DNA of 64,000 nt from Brevibacterium sp. JSBI002. Lineage in GTDB: Bacteria > Actinomycetota > Actinomycetes > Actinomycetales > Brevibacteriaceae. The position numbers and the translations under genes were made by a program. The notes below the pieces were generated by a model, which was given only the letters and a program-made list of their open reading frames with translations, had not been told where the DNA came from and searched no databases. This document shows positions 45,656 to 55,102 of this stretch, piece by piece. The DNA is taken from positions 1,178,001 through 1,242,000 of the forward strand of contig NZ_CP110341.1 of the NCBI RefSeq assembly GCF_026013965.1, given 5' to 3'. Positions within the stretch are counted from its first letter, which is position 1, and every line of letters starts with the position of its first letter.

Positions 45656-46770
45656 CTCACCCTCACTCTCGGATCCACGAAGCCGTAGATCAGGTCGACG
45701 ATGAAGTTCACGAAGATATAGACGATGCCGATGACGAGGCCGACGCCCATGATGACGGGCAGGTCGAGCGTCGTCGCTCCGCGGTAGGCATATTGGCCGA
45801 GTCCGTTCCAGGCGAAGACGGTCTCAGTCAGCACGGCACCGGAGAGCAGGGAGCCGAATGCCAGACCGACCACGGTGATGATCGGGACCAGCGCGCCGCG
45901 GAAGATGTATTTGAAGACCACTGTCCGTGCCGGCAGCCCTTTCGCCTTGGCCGCGGTGACGTAGTCGAGTCTGATGATGTCGAGGACGCTCGAGCGGCTG
46001 AAACGTGTGAGCAGGCCGATGGTGAAGAGGGCGAGCACGCACGACGGCAGAATGAGGTGGCCCAGCGCATTGGCGAAGGTCGCCATCTGTCCCGCCAAGA
46101 GGGAGTCGAGCGTGTAGAGGCCGGTCACTTTCGGCGGCGGGGTGATCCACGGGTCGAGTCGTCCGGCGCCGGGGACGACTCGAAGTTTGAAGAAGAAGAC
46201 GAAGTAGGCGACGGTGGCTATCCAGAATGTCGGTGCCGAAATGCCGATGAGGCTGAGGGTGCGGATGGCGTGGTCGACGAGACTGTTCTGTTTGAGAGCA
46301 CTGAGCAGACCGAGCAGGAGTCCGAGGATCACTGAGATGAGAATCGCTCCGATGCCGAGCTCGATCGATGCGGGGAAGACCTGCCCGATCGAGGCGAGCA
46401 CGGGTGTGCGGGTCTGATTGGAGACTCCGAGATCTCCCTGCAGCAGATTGCCCAGGTACGTGAAGTACTGGACGAGGAGCGGTTGGTCGAGTCCGAGCTT
46501 CTCTCGTGTCTGCGCGACGATCTCGGGATCTGCCGCGGCCCGGTCGCCGAGGATGGCGGCGACCGGGTCGGTGGGCACGAGGTTGGTGAGCAGGAACGTC
46601 ACCACGGTCACGCCCCAGATCAGGATGATCGAGATCCCGATCCGGATGAGGATGAACCGGAGCAGAGGGTGGAGCTTCGGCGGTTTGACTCGCTGCGCCG
46701 CGTCCGCCTCACCGGAAGCGGACGCGACATCAGTACCCAGCGGTGCTGTGGTGGCTTCCGCCATCCTCAC
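45652..46770 (-). CDS. Peptide ABC transporter permease (DppB type)
   Basis: 372-aa permease with six transmembrane helices: RFILIRIGISIILIWGVTVVTFLLTNLVPTDPVAAILGDRAAADPE at the start (OppB type), then QYFTYLGNLLQGDLGVSNQTRTPV, and the EAA loop SRSSVLDIIRLDYVTAAKAKGLPARTVVFKYIFRGALVPIITVVGLAFGSLLSGAVLTETVFAWNGLG. C-terminal DFIVDLIYGFVDPRVR-like ending matches the family. An extra N-terminal cytoplasmic stretch of about 30 residues precedes the first helix. Overlaps the genes before and after by four bases. Confidence 0.93.
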   Translation of the reverse strand: MRMAEATTAPLGTDVASASGEADAAQRVKPPKLHPLLRFILIRIGISIILIWGVTVVTFLLTNLVPTDPVAAILGDRAAADPEIVAQTREKLGLDQPLLVQYFTYLGNLLQGDLGVSNQTRTPVLASIGQVFPASIELGIGAILISVILGLLLGLLSALKQNSLVDHAIRTLSLIGISAPTFWIATVAYFVFFFKLRVVPGAGRLDPWITPPPKVTGLYTLDSLLAGQMATFANALGHLILPSCVLALFTIGLLTRFSRSSVLDIIRLDYVTAAKAKGLPARTVVFKYIFRGALVPIITVVGLAFGSLLSGAVLTETVFAWNGLGQYAYRGATTLDLPVIMGVGLVIGIVYIFVNFIVDLIYGFVDPRVRVR

Positions 46771-48338
46771 TCCGCCTTTGCGAAGTCGAACGAGATGTCG
46801 GCGTTGGAGACGAACTTCTCAATGCTCGATCCGACGGCGACGGTGCTGACCGGTTGGACGAGCGGGATCCACACCGCGGTGTCGGTGGTCGCCTTGAATA
46901 GCTTCGCGTAGGCCGCATCGCGTGCATCCCCCTTCGCCTTGGCCGCTTCGTCTGCAAGCTTCTTCAGCTTCGGGTCGTCGCTCCAGTTCACGCGATCGGC
47001 AACGTCGCCTCCGGGAATGAAGACGTTGTAGTTCGTCGGATCAGGGAAGTCCGCACCCCAGGTTCCGATGCCCATCGGCTGTTTCGCCGAGCGGAAGCCG
47101 TCGAGCTGGGTCGAGCTCGGGGCAGGTTTGAGGTCGAGGTTGATGCCGGCCTCCTTCAGCTGCGCCTGCAGGGTTTCGGCGAGCTGTGCGAGGTCGACGC
47201 CATTGACGGCCTGATCGCTCGAGTAGTGGAAGGGGACCTTCTCTCCGTCGTAGCCGGCCTCCTTCAGCAGCTTCCTCGCTTTCTCGAGGTCGCGTTCAGG
47301 AGCCTCGTCCTTCGGGACGGCGCCGACGAACTCGTTCGGCACGAGACTGGCCATGCGCTGGGATCCCTTCCCGGCGAGGTCGATGAGTTTGTCGTAGTCG
47401 ATCGCCGCCATGACGGCCTTGCGGAAGTTCGGGTCCGCTGCAGGGCCGCCGATCTTCTCATCGGCATTGTTGAAGATGTAGAGGCTGCGAGTCGAGGGCA
47501 GGCTGGAGATCTTGCCCATCGACTCATCGATCTGCTTCGCCTGATCGGAGTTGAGGTCGTAGGCGACCTGCGCCTGACCCGATTGGATGTCGGTCAGTTG
47601 AGTCTCTGCGGAGACATTGCGCAGGACCACTCGCTTGTACTTCGGTTCCGGACCGTTGTAATGCTCGTTCGCGGTCAGCACGACCTGGCTGTCGGCATCG
47701 TACTTCTCCACCTTGTACGGTCCCGAGCCCTGTGAGTTCTCATTGAGGAACTGTTCGGCTCCGTCCTTCTCATCTGTGGTTCCCTCGTTCTCCTTGACCA
47801 CCTTCGAATTGACGATGCCGATCGAGGAGTTGGGGAGGATGTAAGGCAGCGCAGGGTTGGGTTCGGCGCTGGTGAGCGTGACCGTCTTATCGTCAACCTT
47901 CTTCACCTTGACCCCGTCGAGGAAGAACGAGGGATTGCCCTTGATTCCCTGCAGCCGTTCGAAGGAGAAGACGATGTCGTCGGCGGTAACGGGATCGCCG
48001 TTGGAGAATTTCGCATCCTCGTCTTTGAGGGTCAGCGTCATCTCCTTGCTGTCCTCGGACATTTCGAATGAGCAGAGGCCATCGGTCGGCTTGGTGAGGT
48101 CACCGTCCTCGAATTCGAGCGCTGTCTGGTAGATGGCGCTGTCGATCGTCGAACCGGTGAACTCGAATTGTCGATGCGGGTCGATCGTCTTGAGGTTGAA
48201 GGCGGTCTCGGCCACGATCGTGTCGCCGGCGCCGCCGGCGCCGCCGGCTTCGTCGGAGCCGCTGCCGCAGGCGGCGAGTCCGGCGGTCAGTGCGAGGGTG
48301 GAGCAGATTGCGACGAAATTGCGGGTCAGACGCCTCAT
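46767..48338 (-). CDS. Peptide ABC transporter substrate-binding lipoprotein
   Basis: 523-aa extracellular solute-binding protein, family 5 (DppA/OppA). Lipoprotein signal MRRLTRNFVAICSTLALTAGLAACG with lipobox LAAC, then a Gly/Ala/Ser linker. Family segments: IDPHRQFEFTGSTIDSAIYQTALEF, FSNGDPVTADDIVFSFERL, SNGPYKVE-like SQGSGPYKVEKYDADS, FRKAVMAAIDYDKLIDLAG and WGADFPDPTNYNVFIPGG. First gene of the seven-gene operon and thus the specificity subunit; isoaspartyl or other aspartyl dipeptides are the inferred ligands. GGGAGATC ribosome site before the ATG. Confidence 0.93.
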   Translation of the reverse strand: MRRLTRNFVAICSTLALTAGLAACGSGSDEAGGAGGAGDTIVAETAFNLKTIDPHRQFEFTGSTIDSAIYQTALEFEDGDLTKPTDGLCSFEMSEDSKEMTLTLKDEDAKFSNGDPVTADDIVFSFERLQGIKGNPSFFLDGVKVKKVDDKTVTLTSAEPNPALPYILPNSSIGIVNSKVVKENEGTTDEKDGAEQFLNENSQGSGPYKVEKYDADSQVVLTANEHYNGPEPKYKRVVLRNVSAETQLTDIQSGQAQVAYDLNSDQAKQIDESMGKISSLPSTRSLYIFNNADEKIGGPAADPNFRKAVMAAIDYDKLIDLAGKGSQRMASLVPNEFVGAVPKDEAPERDLEKARKLLKEAGYDGEKVPFHYSSDQAVNGVDLAQLAETLQAQLKEAGINLDLKPAPSSTQLDGFRSAKQPMGIGTWGADFPDPTNYNVFIPGGDVADRVNWSDDPKLKKLADEAAKAKGDARDAAYAKLFKATTDTAVWIPLVQPVSTVAVGSSIEKFVSNADISFDFAKAE

Positions 48339-48363
48339 GTGTGATCTCCCTAACAGTAAGTGT

Positions 48364-48374
48364 TGTGAATCACA
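48364..48374. promoter_or_regulatory. Palindrome in the promoter of the peptide/iadA operon
   Basis: TGTGAATCACA, a perfect palindrome around a central A, 26 bases upstream of the SBP start. On the minus strand it lies just before a TACTGT -10 candidate, so a repressor bound here would block the promoter. Confidence 0.4.
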
Positions 48375-48426
48375 TTAGAGTCGAAAGGCCTCCCATGCAA
48401 TTCAACCTGCCACAAAGCTGGAGGAT

Positions 48427-48465
48427 TTCCACTGTGCGCTTCCGCCAACGGCACAAGCAGTGGAA
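48427..48465. terminator. Inverted repeat downstream of mqo
   Basis: TTCCACTG (48427-48434) and CAGTGGAA (48458-48465) are perfect complements with a 23-base loop. It lies about 85 bases beyond the mqo stop and may end the minus-strand mqo transcript; weak evidence. Confidence 0.3.
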
Positions 48466-48518
48466 TGAGGTCTCTGATCTGCGGCTTATGTCGACAGGCG
48501 ATTGCCTCGCCGTCCGCT

Positions 48519-48564
48519 GGCCGAGTACGCGCAGCGGAAGTCCGCGCGGGTCACGCGAGGCTGA
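48519..48564 (+). pseudogene. Remnant of an AraC-type gene 3' end (direct repeat copy 2)
   Basis: 48519-48542 is identical over 24 bases to 40410-40433. Read on the plus strand it codes PLAEYAQRKSARVTRG and a stop at 48562-48564, closely matching the end SPAEYAQRKSARIS of the AraC regulator at 39.6-40.4 kb. No upstream part of such a gene can be found, so this is only the 3' tail. It overlaps the last bases of mqo on the other strand. Confidence 0.65.
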
Positions 48565-50032
48565 CCGGGGACAGGCCGAGCGCTTCATCGGTCGTGGCGT
48601 GGGAACGAGCGACCGCCTCGGCGGTCCAGTCGGTGCGATCGAGGTCGGGGACCGCCTCGGCGATCTGGGACCCCCAGCTGTCGTGCCATTGGGCGGGGAA
48701 GGCCTGCTTGAGCAGATCGACCATGATCGGCACCGCCGTCGATGCTCCGGGGGAGACTCCGAGCAGGCCCGCGATCGAGCCGTCGGAGGAGACGACGAGT
48801 TCGGTGCCCTGCTGCAGGACTCCGATCTTCTGCCGATCCGGTTTGACCAGCTGGGCCCTCTGCCCGGCCGGCAACAGGGTCCACTCATTGCGTCGGGCCA
48901 GGGGCAGATAGCGTCGCAGCTGCGCGAACTTCCGGGACGGGCTGGCGGCGAGCTCCTTGACGAGGAACGACACGAGACTGAGGTTCTGCAGACCGGCGGC
49001 AGCGATGACATGCAGGTTGTCGGGCCGCACCGTCGTGAAGAAGTCGGAGAGTCGGCCGTGCTTGAGCAGCTTCGTGCTGAAGGTCGCGTAGGGGCCGAAC
49101 AGCAGATGCTCCTTGCCATCGACGACTCTGCGGTCCAGATGCGGCACCGACATCGGCGGGGCGCCCACATCGGCCTGGCCATAGACCTTCGCATCATGGC
49201 GGGAGACGACCGACGGAGTCGAACACCGGTAGAAAGCGGCCCCGACCGGCAGAACCGCGTAGCCGCGGACTTCGGGGATCCTGGCTTTCTGCAGGAGTCG
49301 CAGCGCGAAGCCGCCGGCACCGACGAACACGGTTTTCGCGTGCACGGCGAACGGTCCCGCCGGCGTCGAACCGCTGACCGTCCAGCCCGATGTGCGCGAA
49401 TCGAGCCCGGTCACTGTGTGCCCCGTGCGCACCTCGATGGACCCGATGCTCAGCAGCGCCGACGTCAGAGCGCCGAAGTCGACATCGGTGCCGTGTGGGT
49501 GGCGGGCCGCCGCCATAGGCTCTCCGCTGTCGGCCCGTCCCTCCATTGTCAGGGGAGCCCACCGGGCGATGGTGTCCGGACCCTCTGTGTACTCCATCGC
49601 GGAGAACAGCGGGTCGGCTTTCAGGGTGTCGACGCGTCGGCGCAGGTAGCTGACGTCCGTGTCCCCGAAGACGAGGTTCATGTGTGGGGCCGAGTGGATG
49701 AATTCCGCTGGGTCCAGGAGCCCGAGTCGGACGAGATGGGCCCACCATTGGCGGGTGAGGTGGAACTGTCCGGCGATCTCTGCCGGTTTCGCGCCATCGG
49801 CGGGGTCAGGCATGTAGTTGAGCTCGCAGTACCCCGAATGGCCGGTGCCGGCATTGTTCCACGGGTCGCTGCTCTCTCCGGCGATGTCCTCGGCCTTCTC
49901 CAGAACGAGGATCCGCAGATCGGGATCGAGCAGAGTCAGCATCGAACCGAGAGTCGCGGACATGATGCCCGCGCCGATGAGGACGACATCGGCGTCGGGC
50001 AACTGGTCGGTGTGCTTGGGGTTCGCAGTCAT
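48551..50032 (-). CDS. mqo: Malate:quinone oxidoreductase
   Basis: About 493-aa FAD-dependent peripheral membrane enzyme that oxidises malate to oxaloacetate and reduces quinone; it replaces or complements malate dehydrogenase in many actinobacteria. FAD fold ADVVLIGAGIMSATLGSMLTLLDPDLRILVLEKAEDIAGESSDPWNNAGTGHSGYCELNYMPD is strongly diagnostic, followed by QFHLTRQWWAHLVRLGLLDPAEFIHSAPHMNLVFGDTDVSYLRRR, KTVFVGAGGFALRLLQKARIPEVRGYAVLPVGAAFYRC and the end GSQIAEAVPDLDRTDWTAEAV. ATG at 50032 preferred over a GTG at 50053. Divergent from a LysR regulator with 64 bases between. Confidence 0.96.
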   Translation of the reverse strand: MTANPKHTDQLPDADVVLIGAGIMSATLGSMLTLLDPDLRILVLEKAEDIAGESSDPWNNAGTGHSGYCELNYMPDPADGAKPAEIAGQFHLTRQWWAHLVRLGLLDPAEFIHSAPHMNLVFGDTDVSYLRRRVDTLKADPLFSAMEYTEGPDTIARWAPLTMEGRADSGEPMAAARHPHGTDVDFGALTSALLSIGSIEVRTGHTVTGLDSRTSGWTVSGSTPAGPFAVHAKTVFVGAGGFALRLLQKARIPEVRGYAVLPVGAAFYRCSTPSVVSRHDAKVYGQADVGAPPMSVPHLDRRVVDGKEHLLFGPYATFSTKLLKHGRLSDFFTTVRPDNLHVIAAAGLQNLSLVSFLVKELAASPSRKFAQLRRYLPLARRNEWTLLPAGQRAQLVKPDRQKIGVLQQGTELVVSSDGSIAGLLGVSPGASTAVPIMVDLLKQAFPAQWHDSWGSQIAEAVPDLDRTDWTAEAVARSHATTDEALGLSPVSLA

Positions 50033-50084
50033 ATTCTCACCATGCGCCCCCACGAATCATCCGTCCAATGAGTGATCGGAACTG

Positions 50085-50097
50085 TATGATCCGAATA
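50085..50097 (+). promoter_or_regulatory. LysR gene promoter -10, leaderless; shared region with mqo
   Basis: TATGAT (50085-50090) is exactly at -12 to -7 from the ATG at 50097. On the other strand TACAGT (50086-50081) could be the mqo -10, so the two promoters overlap, as expected for mutual control by the LysR protein. Confidence 0.5.
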
Positions 50098-51008
50098 TGG
50101 AACGATCATCCGAGTCCCGCGCGGCGCCGCTGACGGCGCTGTGGGAACTCGTCGAGCTTGCCGATCAGGACGGGCATCTGACCGAGGCCGCCGCCGCCCT
50201 CGGAATACCCCAATCCACAATGAGCCGACGTATCCGCGCCCTCGAAAGCCACCTCGGGGTGCCGTTGACCGTTCCGCGCGGACGCGCCATCGGTCTGACG
50301 ACGGCAGCACTGGACCTCGTGGCTGCGGTGCGTGCCCCGCTGACGGAGATCGACGCGGCGCTGGCCGATCTCGCCGAGGCGGCCGATCCCGAGCACGGCA
50401 CGATTCGGTTCGGATTTCCGCTGACGATGGGCGCCGGTGAGGTGCCCGACCTGCTCGCGGCTTTCAACCGGGCTCATCCCGGCATCCGCCTCGATCTCAA
50501 ACAGGCCCACGGTGCCGAGCTCGTCGCTGATCTGCAGCGGGGCACTCTCGATCTGGCGATCATCATTCCGCCGCCGCTCGAGGTCCGCCACGAGGTACTC
50601 GCGAGGCAGACGATCATCGCGGCGCTGCCCGAGGTGCACCCGCTGGCAGGTGTCCGCAGCATCACCCTGGATCGGCTGGAGAACGAGGAATTCATCGCCA
50701 CCCCTGCGAGTTACAACCTCCGGGTGCTGACCGACCGCTGGTGTCAGACCAGCGGATTCGATCCGGAGGTGAAGATCGAGGTCACAGAGTTCTCGACGAT
50801 CCGCGAATTCGTCGGTCGTGGAATGGGCGTGGCATTGATCCCGCCCGCGGTGCGTCCGGTCGACGGAATCACCGAGGTGGCTCTGGACGGGGCCGAATAC
50901 GTGCGTGAGATCGCGCTGTGTTCGGCTGTGCGTCGGCCCGGCCGCGTCGTCGAGCGCCTGCGCGATTTCATCCGCGAGCACGCGGCCGTGTGGGCAATCG
51001 AGGGCTGA
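50097..51008 (+). CDS. LysR-family transcriptional regulator
   Basis: 303-aa LysR-type regulator. N-terminal winged HTH: LWELVELADQDGHLTEAAAALGIPQSTMSRRIRALESHLGVPLTVPRGRAIGLT. Substrate-binding domain from about 85: GTIRFGFPLTMGAGEVPDLLAAFNRAHPGIRLDLKQAHGAELVADLQRGTLDLAIII and GVRSITLDRLENEEFIATP, EFSTIREFVGRGMGVALIP. Divergent from mqo; by the usual LysR logic mqo is the likely target and a C4-dicarboxylate a possible effector (inference). Confidence 0.92.
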   Translation: MERSSESRAAPLTALWELVELADQDGHLTEAAAALGIPQSTMSRRIRALESHLGVPLTVPRGRAIGLTTAALDLVAAVRAPLTEIDAALADLAEAADPEHGTIRFGFPLTMGAGEVPDLLAAFNRAHPGIRLDLKQAHGAELVADLQRGTLDLAIIIPPPLEVRHEVLARQTIIAALPEVHPLAGVRSITLDRLENEEFIATPASYNLRVLTDRWCQTSGFDPEVKIEVTEFSTIREFVGRGMGVALIPPAVRPVDGITEVALDGAEYVREIALCSAVRRPGRVVERLRDFIREHAAVWAIEG

Positions 51009-51011
51009 TGC

Positions 51012-53145
51012 TCAGGTGCGGGTGCGTGCCAGCAGGTAGACGAAGTACGGGGCGCCGATTAGGGCGACGATGAGCCCGGCCGGTATCTGCCCCGGAGCGA
51101 TGACCGTGCGCCCCACGGCGTCGGCGACGACGAGTCCCACGGCTCCGAGCAGCATCGCCGTGGGCACGACCCGGATGTGACGGGCGCCGACCAGGGCACG
51201 CGCAGCGTGCGGGGCGACGAGGCCGATGAATCCGACGACGCCGACTGCCGATACGCTCACTGCCGCGAGCACGGCCGCGGTGATGAGCACCGCCAGGCGC
51301 ACCGGTTCACGCGGAACCCCGACCAGCCGTGGGGTGTCATCATCAAGGGCGAGCAGGTCGAGCTCGCGCGTCCACACGAACGCCAGCGGTACGGCGACGA
51401 GCAGGGCGAGGGCGACCGGTGCGATATCTGCCCACGCCCTTCCGTACGTCGATCCGGACAGCCACGTGAAGAGAGCAGGCGTGTCCCAAGGGTTCGCGCG
51501 GACGAGGAACAGTGTGGTCAGCGCGGTGAACCCGAACCACAGCCCGATGCCGATGAGGACGAGACGATCGGTATTCATTCCGCCCCGCCATGAGAGCCCA
51601 TAGACGATGGCGAAGGCGACCAGGGCGCCCACGATGCCGACCGCAGAGACGAGTCCGACCCCGGCGCCGGGGATGAGGGTGACGACGATGACGGCACCCA
51701 GCCCGGCTCCACCGGTGATGCGAGCAGGCCGGGTTCGGCCAGAGGGTTGCGCGCACTGGCCTGGACGAGAGTGCCGGAGAGTCCCAGCGCGGCACCGGCG
51801 GCGAGGGCAGCGGCGACGCGGGCGCCCGAGAATCGAAGGCGAAGTCGATGACGGGTGCCGCCCGGTCCTGGAACCACAGCAGCACATCGCCGAGGAGGTA
51901 GAACCGTTCCCCGGTGAGCAGGCCGGTCACGGCGACGAGGATGAGGACCACGACGCCGATGCCGATGACGAGGGCTGCTCGTCGCGGACCGACGACTGTC
52001 GAATTCGCCGCCGAGGTGGCCGCGGCCGGTGATGCCGTGCGCATCGACCGCGCCAGAAGAACGAGCACGATCGCCCCGAGCACGGTTGTCGTCACTCCCG
52101 ACGGCAGGGTGATCGCCTCGGTGGCGCCGACGATCGCGCGCAGCAGGGCATCGGCGACGATGACGATGATCGCACCGATGAGGCCGGCGGTCGGAAAGAG
52201 CACGGCATGGCGGCCGAGGCTCGGTACGACGCGGGCGAGGAGTCGGGCGATGACCGGGGCGCAGAGGCCGACGAAGCCGATCGGACCGGCCAGGGTCACC
52301 GCAGTGGCGGTGAGCATGACGGCCAGCAGGATCCCGATGGCCCGCGTCGACCTGACCGGAACCCCGAGCACCGAGGCGGCGTCGTCGCCGAGACCGAGCA
52401 GGTCCAGACGCCTCGACAGCAGGATCGCACCGCCGGCGATGACGGCGATGACGGGAATGCTGCGCAGGGCCGCGGTGCCGTCGAGCTGATTGAGAGTGCC
52501 GGAACCCCAGGAGAAGAGGCTTGTCGTCTCTTCGGCGAAGAGGATGAGCAGGGTCGATGTCGCCGCCTGCAGCGCCATCGCCGTGGCCGTGCCCGCCAGC
52601 ACGAGACGAGTCGTCGAGGCTCCTGCGCCTCCGGCCAGGCCGAGGACCAGGGCTGCTGCAAGCAGGCCGCCGAGGAAGGCGACCCCTCCCGAGGCCCAGA
52701 TCGGAATCGCAATGCCGAAGGCAGTGACCACGGTGACGGCGAAGTACGCGCCGCCGGTGACCGCCAATGTGTCCGGCGATGCCAAGGGATTGCGCGCCAG
52801 CGATTGGAACAGGGCGCCGGCCACACCCAAGGCGAGGCCGACGAGGATGCCCGCCCCCACGCGCGGCAGCCGGGATCCCAGGAGGATGTCGCGGGCACTG
52901 GGGCCATCCTCGGCGGGGGAGAGCGTGCCGGTCACGGCTGTGAACAGTTCCCTGATGCCGATGCCCGAGGTTCCCTGCGTGATATGCCAGGCGGAGGCGA
53001 TGATGAGGATGGCAACGAGGCCGAGCAGAGCGGCGGCGGTCGACAGGGCACCGACGACTCCGCGGCCGCGGATCGGAACCATGGTCAGTTCCGGTGCCGC
53101 AGCCGTCTGCTGGGAGGTGCTCGGGCGGGTCAGGGGAGAGGCCAC
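51012..53145 (-). pseudogene. Fused FecCD-type siderophore ABC permease, broken by two 1-base deletions
   Basis: In the intact form this would be a double-length permease of about 710 aa, two FecCD domains in one chain as in FhuB. The N-terminal half is open (MASPLTRPSTSQQ..., with ILLGSRLPRVGAGILVGLALGVAGALFQSLARNPLASPDTLAVTGGAYF and GPIGFVGLCAPVIARLL). In the second half the frame changes near 51821 (CCCC shortened to CCC; DSRAP should continue RVAAALAAGAALGLSGTLVQ) and again near 51721 (GGC shortened to GC; EPGLL should continue GITGGAGLGAVIVV). After the second change the frame runs to the natural end at 51012 (VGFIGLVAPHAARALVGARH). Correcting both restores a complete gene, so this may be sequencing error rather than decay. 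Confidence 0.85.
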
Positions 53146-53148
53146 GGT

Positions 53149-54191
53149 CTACTTGGTCAGTGCGTCGACGTAGGCGTCGAGAGCCTGCTCGGACGACTTG
53201 GGTCCGCCGAAGGTCCAGATGCCTGCCGGGAAGGCCGTGGTGCGGTCGTCCTTCACCGCGGGGATGTTCGCCCAGATGTCGTTCTTCTTCAGCAGCTCCA
53301 CATAGTCCTCGGACTCAGGGTCCTCGGTCCCGGTGTAGAAGAAGTTCGCGTCACCGACCTTCGAGATGCCTTCGATATCGGTCTGTCCGAGGCCGTACGC
53401 GGGGTCGACCTCACCGGTCCACGCGTTCTTCAGGCCCAGCTCCTCGCCGAGTTCGCCGATGAGCGAACCCTGGCCGAAGGGACGCAGCGCCACGTTCGAA
53501 CCGTTGACCCAGCCGTCGAAGTAGACGAATTCGGTGGTGGCCGGGTCCGCCTCGGCGATGGCCTTCTTCGATTCTTCGAGCTTCGCATCGAAATCGCCGA
53601 GGACGGTTTCGGCGCGCTCGGTGCGACCGGTCGCCTCGGCGACGGTGGTGAACGTGTCCTTCATGTACTTGACGGGGTCCTTGCCGTCGGCGCCGGCCAT
53701 CGCCATCACGGGGATTCCCTGCTTCTCGAGCTGACTGACGATCTTGTCCTTGCGATTCGTCGTTTCGATGATGACGAGATCCGGATCGGCCGACAGGATC
53801 GATTCGACGTTGGGTTCCTGGCGAGTGCGACGTCGGTGGTGGAGTCGGGCAGCTTCTCTGCCGTGTCCCAGGTGGTGAAGCCCTTCGCATCGGCGACGGC
53901 GGCGGGATCGACGCAGAGGGAGAGAAGATCCTCGGTGTACTGCCATTCGAGGGAGACGACCTTCGCCGCCGGCTTGTCCAGTTCGATCTCGTGGCCGGTG
54001 TCGTCGGTGACGGTGACCGGATCCGCCGAGGTGGTGCTCGAGTCGTCCGCGCACGATGCGGAGGTCTGTCCCTTCGCATCAGCAGGGGCGTCGGTATCGG
54101 TGGTGCCGCACCCGGTCAGGGCCAGTGCGCAGACCGCCGTTGCCGATGCGAAGGCGGCGAACGAGGTGCGCGACAGAGGTGTTCTGGTCAT
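53149..54191 (-). pseudogene. Siderophore ABC substrate-binding lipoprotein, one 1-base deletion
   Basis: Iron-siderophore binding protein of the FepB/FhuD class, about 345 aa when repaired. ATG at 54191, lipoprotein signal MTRTPLSRTSFAAFASATAVCALALTGCG (lipobox LTGC), then PVTVTDDTGHEIELDKPAAKVVSLEWQYTEDLLSLCVDPAAVAD (typical start of the periplasmic-binding fold). Near 53828 a GGC is shortened to GC, shifting the frame; repaired, it reads DVGTRQEPNVESILSADPDLVIIET and continues to YVDALTK. Lies between the ATPase and permease genes of the same uptake system; stop is three bases from the permease start. Confidence 0.87.
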
Positions 54192-54276
54192 GGTGTTCTT
54201 TCTGTGAACCGATCGGCGATCGGAGATGAGGTGGTGCGATTTCTGGGTGTGACTGTCAGAAGGTGCGGTGGTGCGC

Positions 54277-55101
54277 TCAGAGGGCTGCGGCCGGGCGACG
54301 AGTCCGTCGGTGGAGGGCTTCGACCCGGACCAGGCCGGTGTCGGCATCGATCCGGGTCGAGATGGGCAGCCCGTAGACCTCGCTCAGCGTCTCGGCGGTG
54401 AAGACGTCTTCGCAGGTGCCGACCGAGCGGATGCGCCCCTGTTCGAGCAGGACCACGTGATCGGCGACGGTGGCGGCATGTTCGAGGTCATGGAGGACGA
54501 CGCCGACGGCGATGGAGTGGTCGTCGGCGAGTTCACGCATGAGGTCGAGGATCTCCGCCTGGTAGCGCAGGTCGAGATGGTTCGTCGGTTCGTCGAGCAG
54601 GAGGACTCCGGTGTCCTGGGCCAGACAGGTCGCCAACCAGACGCGTTGGAGTTCGCCGCCGGAGAGCTGGTCGACCGGACGGTCGGCCATCACCATGGTG
54701 CCGGTGAGGGAGAGTGCGCGATCGACGGCAGCACGATCGACGTCGGTGAGCCCGGCGAAGCGCTTACGGTGCGGGTGGCGGCCGAAGGTGACGATCTCAC
54801 GGACGCTGAGGCCCGACGGGTGCGGGCGCGACTGGGACAGCAGGGTGACGAACCGGGCGAACTCTCTGGCCGTCAGAGTGCTTGATGGAGTGTCTGCGTC
54901 AGCCTCGGTGATGACGACATCGCCCGAGGTGATCGGATGCAGCCGGGCCAATGAGCGCAGGACGGTGGACTTGCCCGACCCATTGGGTCCGAGCAGGGCG
55001 GTGACCCGTCCGGGGACGATCGTCAGGCTCACGTCATGGACGACCTCGGCGCGGTCGTAGCCCAGATTGAGGCCGGTGGCAGTCAGTGCAATCGCGTTCA
55101 C
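54277..55101 (-). CDS. Siderophore ABC transporter ATP-binding protein (FecE/FhuC type)
   Basis: 274-aa ATPase. Walker A LLGPNGSGKSTVLRSLARL (about 36-54), signature LSGGELQRVWLATCLAQ, Walker B VLLLDEPTNHLDLRYQAEIL, H-loop VLHDLEHAATVADHVVLL, and the FhuC-type sequence VREIVTFGRHPHRKRF. GTG start at 55101 without a ribosome site, immediately behind the iron box, so possibly leaderless. First gene of the uptake operon, followed after 85 bases by the binding protein. Confidence 0.93.
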   Translation of the reverse strand: MNAIALTATGLNLGYDRAEVVHDVSLTIVPGRVTALLGPNGSGKSTVLRSLARLHPITSGDVVITEADADTPSSTLTAREFARFVTLLSQSRPHPSGLSVREIVTFGRHPHRKRFAGLTDVDRAAVDRALSLTGTMVMADRPVDQLSGGELQRVWLATCLAQDTGVLLLDEPTNHLDLRYQAEILDLMRELADDHSIAVGVVLHDLEHAATVADHVVLLEQGRIRSVGTCEDVFTAETLSEVYGLPISTRIDADTGLVRVEALHRRTRRPAAAL

Positions 55102-55102
55102 A

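Noticed and set aside
48290..50071. 593-aa plus-strand open frame opposite mqo
   Set aside because: Antisense of mqo, low-complexity composition, no family similarity.
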